46,824 bases of DNA from Gammaproteobacteria bacterium (GTDB lineage: Bacteria; Pseudomonadota; Gammaproteobacteria; UBA9214): assembly GCA_020344335.1 (NCBI GenBank), contig CP070821.1, positions 1,617,490 through 1,664,313 of the forward strand. Direction: 5' to 3'. The translations under genes were made by a program, and so were the position numbers. The notes beneath the pieces are model-generated. The model was not told the DNA's origin. It saw only the letters and a program-made list of their open reading frames with translations, and searched no databases. Positions 25,890-36,657 of the stretch are shown here, piece after piece. Positions within the stretch are counted from its first letter, which is position 1; each line of letters starts with the position of its first letter.

Positions 25890-27605
25890 ATGGCCTCAAC
25901 CAACCCCACAATTCATCTCAGCGGACTGGCTCGCCGGCTCGTCATGGACGGCCTGATTGGCGAGGATGAGGCCTTCAAGGCGCATGAAACAGCACTCAAG
26001 AAACGCCAGCACTTTGTCAGTTACCTGGTAGAAAACCAGATCCTGAAAAGCCAGGACATCGCCTGGTCAGGCGCCCAGGAATTCGGTGTCCCGCTGTTTG
26101 ACCTCAGCGTCATGGACCTCGAGTCAGCGCCCGTCAACCTGGTCAGTGAAAAACTCATACGCCATCACCATGCCCTGCCACTCTTCAAGCGCGGCAACCG
26201 GCTGTATGTAGCCATCTCGGACCCGACGAACCTTGGCGCCATTGACGAGTTCAAGTTCCACACCGGAGTCAACACCGAAGGCGTACTCGTCGAGGAAGTA
26301 AAGCTTAACAAGGCAATCGAAATCGCACTGGACGAGATGGACACCACGATGTCCGATCTCATGGACGCGGATCTCGATAACCTGGATGTGTCAGCCGGGG
26401 ATGATGAGAATGCGGATGGCGATGTTAGCGAATCCGATATCGATGACACGCCGGTTGTCCGCTTTGTGAACAAGGTACTGCTGGATGCCATCAACCGGGG
26501 TGCTTCTGACGTGCACCTCGAACCGTACGAAAAAGACTTCCGCGTCCGCTTCCGTCATGATGGCGTACTGCATGAAATCGCATCGCCACCGCGGTCACTC
26601 GCGATGCGAATCGTCGCCAGGCTCAAGGTCATGAGTCGCATGAATATCGCCGAACGGCGCGTACCGCAGGACGGGCGCATCAAGATGAACCTGTCCAAGA
26701 ACCGTTCAATCGATTTCCGTGTTAACACCCTGCCAACATTGTACGGCGAGAAGGTTGTGTTGCGTATTCTTGATGCCAGCGCCGCACAACTCGGTGTCGA
26801 TGCACTGGGTTTCGAGGAAGAGCAGAAGCAGTTGTTCACCGAGGCCATCAACAAGCCATATGGCATGGTCCTGGTGACCGGACCGACCGGCAGCGGCAAG
26901 ACGGTCTCGCTGTATACGGGTCTGAATATCCTGAACACGCCGGACCGGAACATCTCCACCTGTGAGGACCCGGTGGAAATCAATGTGATGGGAATCAACC
27001 AGGTCAACGTCAATCCCAAGGCCGGTCTTGATTTTGCCCTCGCATTGCGCGCCTTTCTGCGCCAGGATCCGGACATCATCATGGTGGGTGAGATTCGCGA
27101 CCTGGAAACTGCCGAGATTGCCGTCAAGGCGGCGCAAACCGGTCACCTGGTGCTGTCAACCCTGCATACCAATGATGCACCCCAGACTCTCACGCGTCTG
27201 GCCAATATGGGGGTGCCGCCCTACAATATTGCCTCGGCCGTACACCTGATCATGGCCCAGCGCCTGGCACGGCGTCTTTGCAACAAGTGCAAGAAGGAAA
27301 GCGACATACCGCACGATGTACTATTGAACGCGGGCTTCACGGAAGAACTGCTCGATGGTGCGAAGATATATGGTCCCGTCGGTTGTGATAACTGTACTGG
27401 CGGTTACAAGGGACGTATTGGCATCTACCAGGTCATGCCGGTATCCGAGGAAATGGGACACCTTATAATGGAGGGCGGGAATTCCATGCAACTGGAACAA
27501 CAGGCCAAAGATGAGGGGGTTCCCGACCTGCGTCTATCCGGGCTGAAAAAGGTTGCTGCAGGTATTACCAGTCTGGAAGAAGTCGATCGCGTCACAAAGG
27601 AATAG
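25890..27605 (+). CDS. pilB: Type IV pilus extension ATPase PilB
   Basis: PilB is the cytoplasmic hexameric ATPase that powers pilus extension. The 571-residue protein has the N-terminal T2SSE_N domain (about 40-150) and the GspE/PilB ATPase domain. Walker A is GPTGSGKT at 331-338, the Walker B region is IIMVGEIRDLETAEIA near 396-411, and the intervening Asp box and later His box (LSTLHTNDAP) are present. The tetracysteine zinc site (CNKCKKESD ... CDNC) separates it from the retraction ATPase PilT. It forms a tight operon with pilC (three-base gap) and pilD. The ATG at 25890 is preceded by AGG at short distance. Confidence 0.96.
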   Translation: MASTNPTIHLSGLARRLVMDGLIGEDEAFKAHETALKKRQHFVSYLVENQILKSQDIAWSGAQEFGVPLFDLSVMDLESAPVNLVSEKLIRHHHALPLFKRGNRLYVAISDPTNLGAIDEFKFHTGVNTEGVLVEEVKLNKAIEIALDEMDTTMSDLMDADLDNLDVSAGDDENADGDVSESDIDDTPVVRFVNKVLLDAINRGASDVHLEPYEKDFRVRFRHDGVLHEIASPPRSLAMRIVARLKVMSRMNIAERRVPQDGRIKMNLSKNRSIDFRVNTLPTLYGEKVVLRILDASAAQLGVDALGFEEEQKQLFTEAINKPYGMVLVTGPTGSGKTVSLYTGLNILNTPDRNISTCEDPVEINVMGINQVNVNPKAGLDFALALRAFLRQDPDIIMVGEIRDLETAEIAVKAAQTGHLVLSTLHTNDAPQTLTRLANMGVPPYNIASAVHLIMAQRLARRLCNKCKKESDIPHDVLLNAGFTEELLDGAKIYGPVGCDNCTGGYKGRIGIYQVMPVSEEMGHLIMEGGNSMQLEQQAKDEGVPDLRLSGLKKVAAGITSLEEVDRVTKE

Positions 27606-27608
27606 ATC

Positions 27609-28832
27609 ATGGCGGAAAAAGCACTCAAACAGCCGGACATCTTTGTCTGGACCGGGACCGACAGGCGCGGCGTCCGCGTCAAGGGACAGACCCGGGGTTC
27701 CAACCCGTCCCTGATACGGGCCGACCTGCGCAAGCAGGGGATTATCCCCCTCAAGGTCAAGAAGCAGAGTTCCCTGTTTGCCAAGAGTGCCAAGAAAAAG
27801 ATCATTCCCAAAGACATTGCCGTGTTCTTCCGCCAGCTGGCCACCATGATGGCGGCCGGTGTCCCGCTGGTGCAGTCCTTTGACATTATTGGCCGTGGTC
27901 ATGATAACGCCGGCATGCGGACATTGATCCTGAAAATCAAGAACGAGGTCGAATCCGGTACCAGCCTTTCGGAAACGCTTGCCAAGCACCCGCTGTATTT
28001 TGACGATCTCGTGGTAAATCTTGTTGGCGCAGGTGAACAGGCCGGTGTCCTGGAAGCATTGCTGGACAAGATTGCCACCTACAAGGAAAAGACCGAGTAT
28101 CTCAAGGCCAAGATCAAGAAGGCGATGTTCTACCCGACGGCCGTTATCATCGTTGCGTTTATCGTAACAGCGATCCTGCTGATTTTCGTTGTACCGCAGT
28201 TCGAGCAGCTGTTCAGCAGCTTCGGAGCCGACCTGCCGGCATTTACCCGCGTTGTGGTCAACATGTCCGAATTCATGCAGGAATACTGGTGGCTGGTGTT
28301 TGGTATTGCGATTGGCGGCGTGGTCGGGATGTTGCAGGCCAAGAAGCGCTCACGGAAATTCGGTCGTGCGCTCGACCGCATAATTCTCAAACTGCCGATT
28401 GTCGGTCCTATCATGCACAAGGCCGCTGTGGCAAGGTATGCGCGTACCCTGGGCACCATGTTTGCAGCCGGTGTGCCGCTGGTCGAGGCGCTGGAATCTG
28501 TAGCCGGTGCCACCGGCAATGTCGTCTATTCAGACGCCGTCCTCATGGTCCGTGACAGTGTGGCGACGGGCCAACAGCTGCAGTTCGCCATGTCACAAAC
28601 CGGACTGTTTCCCAACATGGTGGAACAGATGGTTGCAATCGGCGAGGAATCCGGCGCCCTGGACACCATGCTCAACAAGGTGGCCGACTTCTACGAACAG
28701 GAAGTCGATGATGCAGTGGATGCACTGAGCAGCCTGCTGGAACCACTGATCATGTCGATACTGGGCATCCTGATCGGTGGCCTGGTGGTGGCCATGTACC
28801 TGCCGATCTTCAAGATGGGTGCCGCAATCTGA
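27609..28832 (+). CDS. pilC: Type IV pilus inner-membrane platform protein PilC
   Basis: PilC is the inner-membrane platform on which PilB acts during pilus assembly. The 407-residue protein carries two GspF/T2SSF domains. The first begins DIAVFFRQLATMMAAGVPLVQSF, and the second contains ARYARTLGTMFAAGVPLVEAL, the recurrent duplicated pattern. Three hydrophobic helices are seen, near 175-200, 220-240 and 375-400. The length is normal. It sits between pilB and pilD with gaps of 3 and 47 bases, in the usual pilBCD order. Confidence 0.96.
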   Translation: MAEKALKQPDIFVWTGTDRRGVRVKGQTRGSNPSLIRADLRKQGIIPLKVKKQSSLFAKSAKKKIIPKDIAVFFRQLATMMAAGVPLVQSFDIIGRGHDNAGMRTLILKIKNEVESGTSLSETLAKHPLYFDDLVVNLVGAGEQAGVLEALLDKIATYKEKTEYLKAKIKKAMFYPTAVIIVAFIVTAILLIFVVPQFEQLFSSFGADLPAFTRVVVNMSEFMQEYWWLVFGIAIGGVVGMLQAKKRSRKFGRALDRIILKLPIVGPIMHKAAVARYARTLGTMFAAGVPLVEALESVAGATGNVVYSDAVLMVRDSVATGQQLQFAMSQTGLFPNMVEQMVAIGEESGALDTMLNKVADFYEQEVDDAVDALSSLLEPLIMSILGILIGGLVVAMYLPIFKMGAAI

Positions 28833-28879
28833 TCGCCATTGCAGCAAGCGTCCAGTACGACGCTGGCAGGCAATAATCC

Positions 28880-29743
28880 ATGGACGTCTTGCTGTTACTA
28901 CAGACATCCCCCCCGCTTTTGTATGTCACAGCCGGGATCCTGGGCCTGATGGTCGGCAGCTTCCTGAATGTCGTCATCCACCGCCTGCCCATTATTCTTG
29001 AAAGGCAATGGTCCCGTCAGTGCCATGAACACCTTGAAATCGATCCGGGTGCAAGCGCTGATGAGCCACCGTTCAACCTGGTCCGACCAGCCTCCCGCTG
29101 TCCCGAGTGTGGCCACCGCATCCGTGCCCTGGAAAATATCCCGGTTGTCAGCTACCTGTTCCTGAAAGGCCAGTGCGCCTCCTGTGGTACACGCATCCCG
29201 GTGCGTTACCCCGCCATAGAACTGGTGACTGCGATGGCATCTGTCATGACAGTTGTACATTTTGGCTTTGGCATACAGGCTGCGGCCGCACTGCTGTTTG
29301 CCTGGACCATAATCCCGCTTTGCATGATCGATTACGACTACCAGTTGCTGCCGGACAGTATCACCCTGCCCCTGCTGTGGGCCGGCCTCGCGCTGAGTTT
29401 GTGGGGTGTTTTCGTTGACAGCCACAGCAGCATCATCGGCGCGATTGCCGGCTACCTGTCCCTGTGGCTCGTCTTCCACCTGTTCCGGCTTGCCACCGGC
29501 AAGGAGGGTATGGGTTTTGGTGATTTCAAGCTGCTGGCCGCTATCGGCGCCTGGACCGGCTGGCAGGCACTGCCAGTGGTTATCCTGTTTTCCTCGGTGG
29601 TCGGTGCGGTAACGGGCATCCTACTGATACTGCTGAAGGGCCATGACCGCAACCAGCCCCTGCCCTTCGGTCCGTTCCTGGCAATCGCCGGCTGGATTAC
29701 CCTGCTGTGGGGACAGGACATCATGCATTTCTACCTGCAGTAG
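28880..29743 (+). CDS. pilD: Prepilin peptidase / N-methyltransferase PilD
   Basis: PilD removes the leader of PilA and other pilin-like proteins and methylates the new N-terminal residue. The 287-residue membrane protein has the N-terminal methylase-associated cytoplasmic loop with two CxxC pairs (CPECG and CASCG, about 73-102). It has about eight membrane helices and the two catalytic aspartates of the aspartic peptidase: one in IDYDYQLLPD and one in the GxGD motif GMGFGDFKLL (about 208-217). It closes the pilBCD set and is followed by coaE, a very common gammaproteobacterial order. Confidence 0.96.
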   Translation: MDVLLLLQTSPPLLYVTAGILGLMVGSFLNVVIHRLPIILERQWSRQCHEHLEIDPGASADEPPFNLVRPASRCPECGHRIRALENIPVVSYLFLKGQCASCGTRIPVRYPAIELVTAMASVMTVVHFGFGIQAAAALLFAWTIIPLCMIDYDYQLLPDSITLPLLWAGLALSLWGVFVDSHSSIIGAIAGYLSLWLVFHLFRLATGKEGMGFGDFKLLAAIGAWTGWQALPVVILFSSVVGAVTGILLILLKGHDRNQPLPFGPFLAIAGWITLLWGQDIMHFYLQ

Positions 29744-29763
29744 CTCAGCGGGAGTATCGCCCC

Positions 29764-30411
29764 GTGAGCGCCCACCAAAATGCGACTGAACCGGTCGAAC
29801 CGGTACGTCGACCGCTGGTCATTGGACTCACCGGTGGTATCGGCAGCGGCAAGAGCGTGGTTGCGAAGCTGTTCAGCCGGCGAGATGTGCCAGTCATTGA
29901 TGCCGACCGGATCGCCCGCGATCTGGTAGAACCGGGTACACCGGCACTCGAAACCATTATTAATACCTTTGGCCCGGACTACCTGCAACCGGACGGTCAG
30001 CTGGATCGCAACCGGCTGCGCCGGCTGGTGTTTACCGACCCTGCACTCCGGCACCAGCTGGAGTCCATCCTGCATCCATTAATTCGTAATAATATCAAAG
30101 AGTTGATTAATAGCATCCGGGAACCCTACTGTATCGTGGTCATCCCCCTGCTGCTGGAAACCGGGCAATCCGATCTGGTCGACCGGATCCTGGTAATCGA
30201 GGCACCGGAGGAGACCCGCATCGACCGGGTCGCAAGGCGTGACCGGCTGCCGGCTGACGAGATCCACGCCATACTCCAGAGCCAGACCGACCGGGAAACA
30301 CGACTGGCTGCAGCGGACGACGTTATCGTCAACGCCGGAACAATTGATGAGCTTGCCGAAAAAGTGCAGACACTGCATGAAACATACCTGGCACTGGCGG
30401 CCGCTAATTAA
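29764..30411 (+). CDS. coaE: Dephospho-CoA kinase CoaE
   Basis: CoaE phosphorylates the 3'-hydroxyl of dephospho-CoA, the last step of coenzyme A synthesis. The protein shows the P-loop GLTGGIGSGKS, the DADRIARDLVEPG block after strand two, and VVIPLLLETG in the CoA-binding part. GTG 29764 is chosen, with GGGAG about ten bases upstream, giving 215 residues. A longer frame from 29707 would run into pilD and adds 19 residues with no conservation. It lies between pilD and zapD, the usual location. Confidence 0.95.
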   Translation: MSAHQNATEPVEPVRRPLVIGLTGGIGSGKSVVAKLFSRRDVPVIDADRIARDLVEPGTPALETIINTFGPDYLQPDGQLDRNRLRRLVFTDPALRHQLESILHPLIRNNIKELINSIREPYCIVVIPLLLETGQSDLVDRILVIEAPEETRIDRVARRDRLPADEIHAILQSQTDRETRLAAADDVIVNAGTIDELAEKVQTLHETYLALAAAN

Positions 30412-30449
30412 TTTGCGTGCAGCTGTCGCCTGCGCGACAATAGGGACCC

Positions 30450-31253
30450 GTGGAAGCAGCCCTCGACAATCAGCCCCGCGCTGTTACCAAAAGCATCCTG
30501 TACGAACAACCCCTCAATGAACGGGTCAGGACATTCCTGCGCCTTGAATACCTGTTCAAACAGGCTGCCCATCACGTCAAGCGCGGTACCGAGTGGGACA
30601 GCAGGGCAACACTCAACTGTATACTCGAAATGCTTTCCATATTCGGGAACACCAACCTCAAGTCCGAAGTCCTGAAAGAGCTCGAACGGCATGCAGCCAG
30701 CCTGAAACGGCTCGAACAGAATCCCGGCATCGATTACCGGCAGCTGACCGAAGTACTGGACACTATTTCCGGCCGGATGGAAGTACTGCATCAAATCAAC
30801 GGCCAGATTGCCAGCGAGCTGAAAAACAGCGAATTCCTGGCCAGCATACGGCAACGCAGCGCAATCCCCGGCGGTACCTGTGACTTCGACCTGCCCGCAT
30901 TCCATTACTGGCTGCAGCAGCCTGCAAAGAAACGCACCGATGACCTGTATCGCTGGCTGGGTAATTTTGATGCCATCGGCCAGGCCATTCAGATGATCAT
31001 CAGGCTGATAAGGGAAAGCTCGAATCTCACGCCCGCGATTGCAGAACGTGGTGTATATCAGGAGAACCTTGATCCGAATCTGCCGTACCAGCTGGTACGC
31101 ATTGCCCTGCCGGCCAGTGCCCCGTACTATGCAGAATTAAGCGGGGGACGTCATCGCTTTACCGTTCGCTTCCTGGACTTTTCCACCATCGAGGAACGTG
31201 CAAAGCAAACCAGCCAGGATGTTGAGTTCGAACTGGCCTGCTGTGTTATCTGA
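30450..31253 (+). CDS. zapD: Cell division protein ZapD
   Basis: ZapD bundles FtsZ protofilaments and helps stabilise the Z ring. The 267-residue protein opens with [19 protein letters not shown], the family signature, and is largely helical with the later block [17 protein letters not shown] reading [13 protein letters not shown]. The start is GTG 30450, supported by AGGGA a few bases before. Length is close to the E. coli protein. The order coaE-zapD-yacG is conserved in many gammaproteobacteria. It is the only division gene here outside the ftsZ cluster. Confidence 0.94.
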   Translation: MEAALDNQPRAVTKSILYEQPLNERVRTFLRLEYLFKQAAHHVKRGTEWDSRATLNCILEMLSIFGNTNLKSEVLKELERHAASLKRLEQNPGIDYRQLTEVLDTISGRMEVLHQINGQIASELKNSEFLASIRQRSAIPGGTCDFDLPAFHYWLQQPAKKRTDDLYRWLGNFDAIGQAIQMIIRLIRESSNLTPAIAERGVYQENLDPNLPYQLVRIALPASAPYYAELSGGRHRFTVRFLDFSTIEERAKQTSQDVEFELACCVI

Positions 31254-31290
31254 TAACGCAGACCTGTCTCACCCTGCAATCGATACTTCC

Positions 31291-31482
31291 ATGAAACAGA
31301 CATCCGGCGCAAAGACAGTCAGGTGCCCGGTATGTGACATACCGGTGATATGGTCCGGCAAGCAGCGCTGGAAGCCTTTTTGCAGCGAACGCTGCAAACT
31401 GATTGATCTGGGTGCCTGGCTTGACGAGTCCAATCGTATTCCCGGCAACCGTGTCACAGGCCCGAATCCGGAAGACAGCTAA
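31291..31482 (+). CDS. yacG: DNA gyrase inhibitor YacG
   Basis: YacG is a small zinc protein that binds GyrB and inhibits gyrase in E. coli. The 63-residue protein has the four-cysteine zinc site Cys12, Cys15, Cys31 and Cys35 (CPVC and CSERC) and the family tail [19 protein letters not shown] 31291 is chosen, 37 bases after the zapD stop. A longer frame from 31198 overlaps zapD and is not conserved. It converges with argJ, with 108 bases between. That gap shows short inverted repeats but no convincing terminator. Confidence 0.92.
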   Translation: MKQTSGAKTVRCPVCDIPVIWSGKQRWKPFCSERCKLIDLGAWLDESNRIPGNRVTGPNPEDS

Positions 31483-31590
31483 CCCGCAGTTGCAGCAGTA
31501 ACCCGGATGCCGGGAATGACTGCACAATAACAGTCACTGCCGCACCCCTGTACCCTGCATTTTCCGGCATAAAGAAACCGGTCAATCGCG

Positions 31591-32802
31591 TCAGGTACGG
31601 TACTCTGCATTGATCTTCACGTAATCGTAGGACAGGTCACAGGTCCATACCTGTTCCGACACATTGCCACGACCCAGTGAGGTACGAATGGTAATCTCAT
31701 CCCTGTTCATAATCTGCTGCCCGGCAGCTTCGCTGTAACCGGCTGCGACCTCGCCGCCGCGAATAATACAGACCTCGTCAAGAAAGATATCCACGCCCGC
31801 CAGATCAAGGTCCGCTATCCCGGACCGGCCAATGGCGGCCAGTATGCGGCCCCAGTTGGGATCACTGGCAAACAGGGCTGTCTTGACCAGTGGTGAGTGG
31901 GCAATGGTATAGGCCACCTGCAGACATTCATTCGCGTCCATACCGCCATCAACGACAACCGTAACAAACTTGGTGGCACCTTCGCCGTCACGAACAATCG
32001 CCTGCGCAAGCTCGATACAAATTTCCTCAACGGTCTCACAGAGCATCGCGTAGCGACTGTCTGCAGTCGTAATGGCCGGCAAGTCACTTCGCCCGGTGGC
32101 AACAAGGACACAGGCATCATTGGTTGATGTATCCCCATCCACTGTTATCCGGTTAAAGGAACCGGCGACGGCATTTTCCAGGCAGGACTGCAGGAGCGCA
32201 TTATCAATACCGGCATCAGTCGCGACAAATGCCAGCATTGTGGCCATGTTCGGGCAAATCATGCCAGCACCCTTGGCTATACCTGTTACAGTTACCGTGT
32301 GCCCGCCAATGTCGAGCCGCCGCGATGCGCCCTTGGGCACGGTATCGGTGGTCAGTATCCCGTGGGCGGCGTCTCCCCAGCCGGTGTCCGCAAGGCCGGC
32401 AACGGCAGCCGGCAATGCGGTCTCTATTTTACTTACCGTTAACGCCTCGCCAATTACACCGGTTGAAAACGGCAGCACCTCGGCGGGGGCACAACCGCTT
32501 GCTGACGCCAGCAGCTCACAACATTGCTGTGCATCACGCAAGCCCTGTCTACCGGTACCGGCATTGGCGTTTCCGCTATTGACCAGCAGGTAACGCGGTA
32601 CTCCTGAATCCAGGTGCCGGCGGGCTACTGTCACCGGTGCCGCACAAAAGGCATTTTGGGTGAACACCGCAGCACAGTGTGAACCGTGATCGAGTTCCAT
32701 AACGACCAGGTCACGGCGGTCCGGGTACCTGATGCCGGCACAGGCGGTACCCAGCCGGAAACCGGCGACCGGGAACAAATCAGGCAAGGCGTGTTTCAGC
32801 AT
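31591..32802 (-). CDS. argJ: Bifunctional ornithine acetyltransferase / N-acetylglutamate synthase ArgJ
   Basis: ArgJ moves the acetyl group from N-acetylornithine to glutamate, recycling it in arginine synthesis. Some members also make acetylglutamate from acetyl-CoA. The 403-residue precursor self-cleaves into two subunits at an Ala-Thr bond. The motif [13 protein letters not shown] places the cut before Thr188, which becomes the nucleophile. The conserved blocks [18 protein letters not shown] and [15 protein letters not shown] are intact. It lies 73 bases downstream of secA on the same strand, a frequent arrangement in this class. Confidence 0.95.
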   Translation of the reverse strand: MLKHALPDLFPVAGFRLGTACAGIRYPDRRDLVVMELDHGSHCAAVFTQNAFCAAPVTVARRHLDSGVPRYLLVNSGNANAGTGRQGLRDAQQCCELLASASGCAPAEVLPFSTGVIGEALTVSKIETALPAAVAGLADTGWGDAAHGILTTDTVPKGASRRLDIGGHTVTVTGIAKGAGMICPNMATMLAFVATDAGIDNALLQSCLENAVAGSFNRITVDGDTSTNDACVLVATGRSDLPAITTADSRYAMLCETVEEICIELAQAIVRDGEGATKFVTVVVDGGMDANECLQVAYTIAHSPLVKTALFASDPNWGRILAAIGRSGIADLDLAGVDIFLDEVCIIRGGEVAAGYSEAAGQQIMNRDEITIRTSLGRGNVSEQVWTCDLSYDYVKINAEYRT

Positions 32803-32875
32803 GACGGGAATGAATACAGTTCAACCAGACTGGCCACAGGCATCCTTGTTCTGCAGATTGATAAAACCCGGCTGA

Positions 32876-35578
32876 TCAGGTCAGCTTGCCGTGACACTGC
32901 TTGTATTTCTTGCCTGACCCGCACGGACACGGCTCGTTTCGGCCAATCTTGCGCCCCTTGCGAATAAACGGTGTCTGAGCCTCACCCGCACTTTCCGCCT
33001 CGGCCTCTCCCCCCATGGCACTGGCCTCGGCGTGTCGGTATTGCCGCGGTGCCTGGCTGCGGCGCTGTTCTTCCACCGCCTCGACATCCGATTCTGCACG
33101 CACCCTGACCCTGGAGACGATGCCGATCAGGTCATGCTTGATACGGTCAAGCATGCTGGTAAACATTGCAAAGGCTTCGCGCTTGTATTCCTGTCTCGGG
33201 TCCTTCTGCCCGTAACCACGCAGTCCGATACCCTGCCGCAGGTAGTCCATCGCCGCCAGGTGTTCCTTCCATGCCGAGTCAAGCACCTGCAGCATGACGG
33301 CCTTCTCGAAATGCCGGACCACCTCAGGACCTGCCTGTTGCTCCTTTTCGGCGTAGCCATCCATCATGGATTTCAGAATGCGCTCCCGCAGGGTTTCCTC
33401 GTGCAGCGTTTCATCCTGTTCCAGCCACTCGGCTACCGGCAATTCCATGCCGAACTCCTGATTCAGGGCCTCTTCGAGCCCTTCTATGTCCCATTGTTCA
33501 TCAAGGCTTCCCGGTGGAATATAGTTGCCTATCAAGTCATTGACGACATCCTCTCGTATCGCGCTTATCGTATCAGTTACGTCATCTGTCTCCATTAACT
33601 CGTTACGCTGTTCGTAAATCACCTTGCGCTGGTCATTTGCAACATCGTCATATTCGAGCAGGGTCTTGCGGATATTGAAATTGTGTGATTCGACCTTGCG
33701 CTGGGCGTTCTCGATGGCCTTGGTGACCCACGGGTGCTCGATTGCCTCACCCTCCTGCATGCCCAGTTTCTGCATCAGGCCGCCCACCCGGTCGGAAGCA
33801 AAGATCCGCATCAGATTGTCTTTCAGTGACAGGTAAAAACGGCTCGAGCCCGGATCCCCCTGGCGCCCCGCCCGACCCCGCAACTGGTTGTCCACGCGCC
33901 GCGATTCGTGTCGCTCCGTGCCGGTAATATGCAACCCGCCGGCCGCGATCACCTGGTCGTGGCGTTTTTGCCAGTTGGCATTGATTTCCTCAATCTGCGA
34001 CTCGGTCGGATTGTCCACTGCAGCAATTTCCGCTTCGCGATTACCGCCCAGCACGATGTCGGTACCGCGACCGGCCATATTGGTTGCAATGGTTATATGG
34101 CCCGGTCGACCGGCCTGGGCGATGATGTGTGCCTCCTTCTCGTGCTGCTTGGCATTGAGTACCTCGTGCTTGATCCCCTCTTTCTTCAGCAGATTGGACA
34201 GGTATTCCGAGGTGTCGACCGAAGCCGTACCCACCAGTACCGGTTGGCCGCGTTTCTGGCAATCGCGCACATCCTCCAGGATGGCGGCAAACTTCTCTTC
34301 CATGGTGAGATATACCAGATCGCCCTGATCTTCCCGGATCATCGGGTGATGGGTTGGTATAACGATCACCTCCAGACCGTAGATCTGCTGCAGCTCGAAG
34401 GCCTCGGTATCCGCCGTACCGGTCATTCCCGAGAGTTTTTTGTAGAGCCGGAAATAGTTCTGAAAGGTAATCGACGCCAGGGTCTGGTTCTCGTTCTGGA
34501 TCGGTACCCCTTCCTTCGCTTCCACCGCCTGATGCAAGCCTTCCGACCAGCGCCTGCCCGGCATGGTACGACCGGTAAATTCATCAACGATTACGATTTG
34601 CTGGTTGTCGACAATGTAATCGACATCCTTCTGGAACAGCAGGTGCGCGCGCAGGGCGGCCATCAGGTGATGCATCAAGTTGAGATTGGCCGCATCGTAA
34701 AGGCTCTCGCCTTCATTAAGCAGCCCATTCCTGATCAGCAATTGCTCGACATGTTCGTGTCCGGCCTCGGTCAGGAATACCTGCTTGTTTTTTTCATCCA
34801 GGGTGTAATCGCCGGGCCCACCCTCTTCCTCCTGCAGCTTCAGACCCGGAATCAGGCCATTCATCCGCGTATACAGGTCCGACCGTTCATCCACCGGGCC
34901 GGATATGATCAGCGGGGTACGAGCCTCGTCAATCAGGATGGAATCCACCTCGTCGATAATGGCGAAGTGTCGTGCGCCCTGTACCCGGTCTTCCGCCGTA
35001 AACGCCATATTGTCGCGCAGATAATCGAAGCCGAATTCATTATTCGTACCGTAGGTTATATCTGCCTCGTAGGCCGCTTTCTTTTCTTCATAGCCCTGAC
35101 CGGAAACCACCACTCCCGTGGTGAGTCCGAGAAATTCGTAAATCTTGCCCATCCATTCGGCATCGCGCCGGGCCAGGTAATCATTCACGGTCACTATGTG
35201 CACACCGGTTTCGGGCAATGCATTCAGGTAGGCCGCCAGGGTAGCGACCAGTGTCTTGCCCTCGCCGGTACGCATCTCAGCAATCTTGCCGTTGTGCAGT
35301 ACCATGCCACCAATCAGCTGCACATCGAAGTGCCGCATTCCGAGCGTACGCCTGGAGGCCTCTCTTACAGTGGCAAATGCCTCAACCAGCAAATCTTCCA
35401 GTGTGGCTCCCTCCTGCAGGCGTCGGCGAAACTCCTCCGTTCTGGCCTTCAGCTGCTCGTCAGAGAGCGCTTCCATTTCGGGTTCAAGCTCATTGATACG
35501 GGTAACAACGCGGGACATGCGCTTCAGCTGCCGCTCATTACGGCTGCCGAAAATCTTGCTGAGGTAATTGAGTGCCAT
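32876..35578 (-). CDS. secA: Preprotein translocase ATPase SecA
   Basis: SecA is the ATPase that drives proteins through SecYEG. The 900-residue protein has Walker A in [13 protein letters not shown] (GEGKT at 105-109), the DEAD-like Walker B in [16 protein letters not shown], the preprotein cross-linking and helical scaffold regions, and motif [21 protein letters not shown]. The C-terminal zinc finger [13 protein letters not shown], which binds SecB, is present. Length is normal. No secM-like leader gene was recognised. The upstream neighbour is an M23 peptidase 131 bases away, and the gap holds a small hairpin and a TTGCTG/TTTTAT promoter-like pair of low quality. Confidence 0.97.
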   Translation of the reverse strand: MALNYLSKIFGSRNERQLKRMSRVVTRINELEPEMEALSDEQLKARTEEFRRRLQEGATLEDLLVEAFATVREASRRTLGMRHFDVQLIGGMVLHNGKIAEMRTGEGKTLVATLAAYLNALPETGVHIVTVNDYLARRDAEWMGKIYEFLGLTTGVVVSGQGYEEKKAAYEADITYGTNNEFGFDYLRDNMAFTAEDRVQGARHFAIIDEVDSILIDEARTPLIISGPVDERSDLYTRMNGLIPGLKLQEEEGGPGDYTLDEKNKQVFLTEAGHEHVEQLLIRNGLLNEGESLYDAANLNLMHHLMAALRAHLLFQKDVDYIVDNQQIVIVDEFTGRTMPGRRWSEGLHQAVEAKEGVPIQNENQTLASITFQNYFRLYKKLSGMTGTADTEAFELQQIYGLEVIVIPTHHPMIREDQGDLVYLTMEEKFAAILEDVRDCQKRGQPVLVGTASVDTSEYLSNLLKKEGIKHEVLNAKQHEKEAHIIAQAGRPGHITIATNMAGRGTDIVLGGNREAEIAAVDNPTESQIEEINANWQKRHDQVIAAGGLHITGTERHESRRVDNQLRGRAGRQGDPGSSRFYLSLKDNLMRIFASDRVGGLMQKLGMQEGEAIEHPWVTKAIENAQRKVESHNFNIRKTLLEYDDVANDQRKVIYEQRNELMETDDVTDTISAIREDVVNDLIGNYIPPGSLDEQWDIEGLEEALNQEFGMELPVAEWLEQDETLHEETLRERILKSMMDGYAEKEQQAGPEVVRHFEKAVMLQVLDSAWKEHLAAMDYLRQGIGLRGYGQKDPRQEYKREAFAMFTSMLDRIKHDLIGIVSRVRVRAESDVEAVEEQRRSQAPRQYRHAEASAMGGEAEAESAGEAQTPFIRKGRKIGRNEPCPCGSGKKYKQCHGKLT

Positions 35579-35673
35579 GAGAAACTTGGTCTGGATTTAC
35601 AGGATAAAATTCAATTCACCATGATACAGCAACTACCTGCAGAATTGCAGGGCAGCAGGATACAGGGAGTTAT

Positions 35674-35689
35674 GCCGGACCTGTCCGGC
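35674..35689. repeat. Short inverted repeat between the M23 peptidase gene and secA
   Basis: GCCGGAC and GTCCGGC (35674-35680 and 35683-35689) form a seven-base stem around CT, 20 bases after the M23 peptidase stop in the direction of secA. No T-run follows on the minus strand, so it is at best a weak or Rho-assisted stop or an mRNA processing hairpin. Confidence 0.4.
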
Positions 35690-35709
35690 CGGCAGCGGAG
35701 GTGAGCGCG

Positions 35710-36615
35710 TCAGTCGGCGATATACCGGGACGGGTTTACCGGCTTGCCGTTGCGCATCACCTCGAAATGAACATGGGGACCGGTCGCGCGACCACTGGAA
35801 CCCATCAGGGCAATCATCTGTCCTTTTTTGACGGTATCACCGACTTCAACAAACTGTTCCTTGTTATGAGCGTAGCGCGTGACGTAGCCATTGCCATGAT
35901 TGATCTCCACGAGATTGCCATATCCCTGGCGTGCACCGGACCAGGTCACGACACCATCACCCACGGACAGGACGCCAGCCCCTTCCTTGCCGGCAAAGTC
36001 CACGCCTTTGTGATATTCCGGCTTGCCGGTAAACGGGTCGGCCCGCTTCCCGAATTTCGACGACAACCAACCTTCGGTGACCGGTCGGCCAGACGGGATG
36101 ACACGCTCGCGCAGGCTGCGGTCCATGAGCAGGTGCTCGAGTACCGTCAGTTTGCGTGTCCGGTCATCCAGCTCCACCGTGAGTTCGTCCAGCATGCCCA
36201 GGAAATCGGGCAGCCGGGTTGATGGCAGCTCTGCTGCCGCCTGCGGACCACCGACGGGTGGTAACGCGTCAAAATTGAATTCGTCGCTGTTGATATCAGC
36301 CTGGCTTACCAGCCGCTCGCCGAGTGCATTCAGGCGCAGCAACTGTGCCTGTAGCTGGCCAACACGCAGCGTCAGTGCATCCAGGTGGTCCTGCGCAGTC
36401 TCCTTCGCCTTGGTCACCCTGGCTCGCTGCGCCACCACCTCGTCCCGCCATTCGGCCACGTGGGTTACTTCATCCGCACCCAGATTAAACCCGGTATACA
36501 GCAGGGACCCTGACAGGATCACCAGCAGTGCCGCAGTAACCAGGCCGGTTACTGCCAGATTGATCTCGAAATTCCAGACCTGTCCGTGCTTGTTTGTAAA
36601 CAGTATGATGTTCAT
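35710..36615 (-). CDS. Membrane-anchored M23 (LytM-type) peptidase
   Basis: This 301-residue protein has one N-terminal transmembrane helix (about 20-43), a coiled-coil segment (about 60-105) and a C-terminal M23 zinc endopeptidase domain. The metal ligands are intact: His202 and Asp206 in YHKGVDFAG, and His283 in HVHFEV with His281. Active LytM enzymes cut peptide cross-links in peptidoglycan. It should therefore be a periplasmic hydrolase held to the inner membrane, rather than a degenerate activator like EnvC. It lies between dciA and secA, as in many gammaproteobacteria that lack secM. It is divergent from dciA with 42 bases between. Confidence 0.92.
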   Translation of the reverse strand: MNIILFTNKHGQVWNFEINLAVTGLVTAALLVILSGSLLYTGFNLGADEVTHVAEWRDEVVAQRARVTKAKETAQDHLDALTLRVGQLQAQLLRLNALGERLVSQADINSDEFNFDALPPVGGPQAAAELPSTRLPDFLGMLDELTVELDDRTRKLTVLEHLLMDRSLRERVIPSGRPVTEGWLSSKFGKRADPFTGKPEYHKGVDFAGKEGAGVLSVGDGVVTWSGARQGYGNLVEINHGNGYVTRYAHNKEQFVEVGDTVKKGQMIALMGSSGRATGPHVHFEVMRNGKPVNPSRYIAD

Positions 36616-36657
36616 AGTCTGTAGTTAACGGCAATATTTGCCGTAATCCTTAACAAT

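Noticed and set aside
31490..31545. Inverted repeats CCCGG/CCGGG and TGACTG/CAGTCA between yacG and argJ as a bidirectional terminator
   Set aside because: Stems are only five to six bases and no T-run follows on either strand.
33908..35704. 598-codon plus-strand open frame
   Set aside because: It is antisense to secA, whose motifs are complete; long antisense frames are common in genes of this composition.
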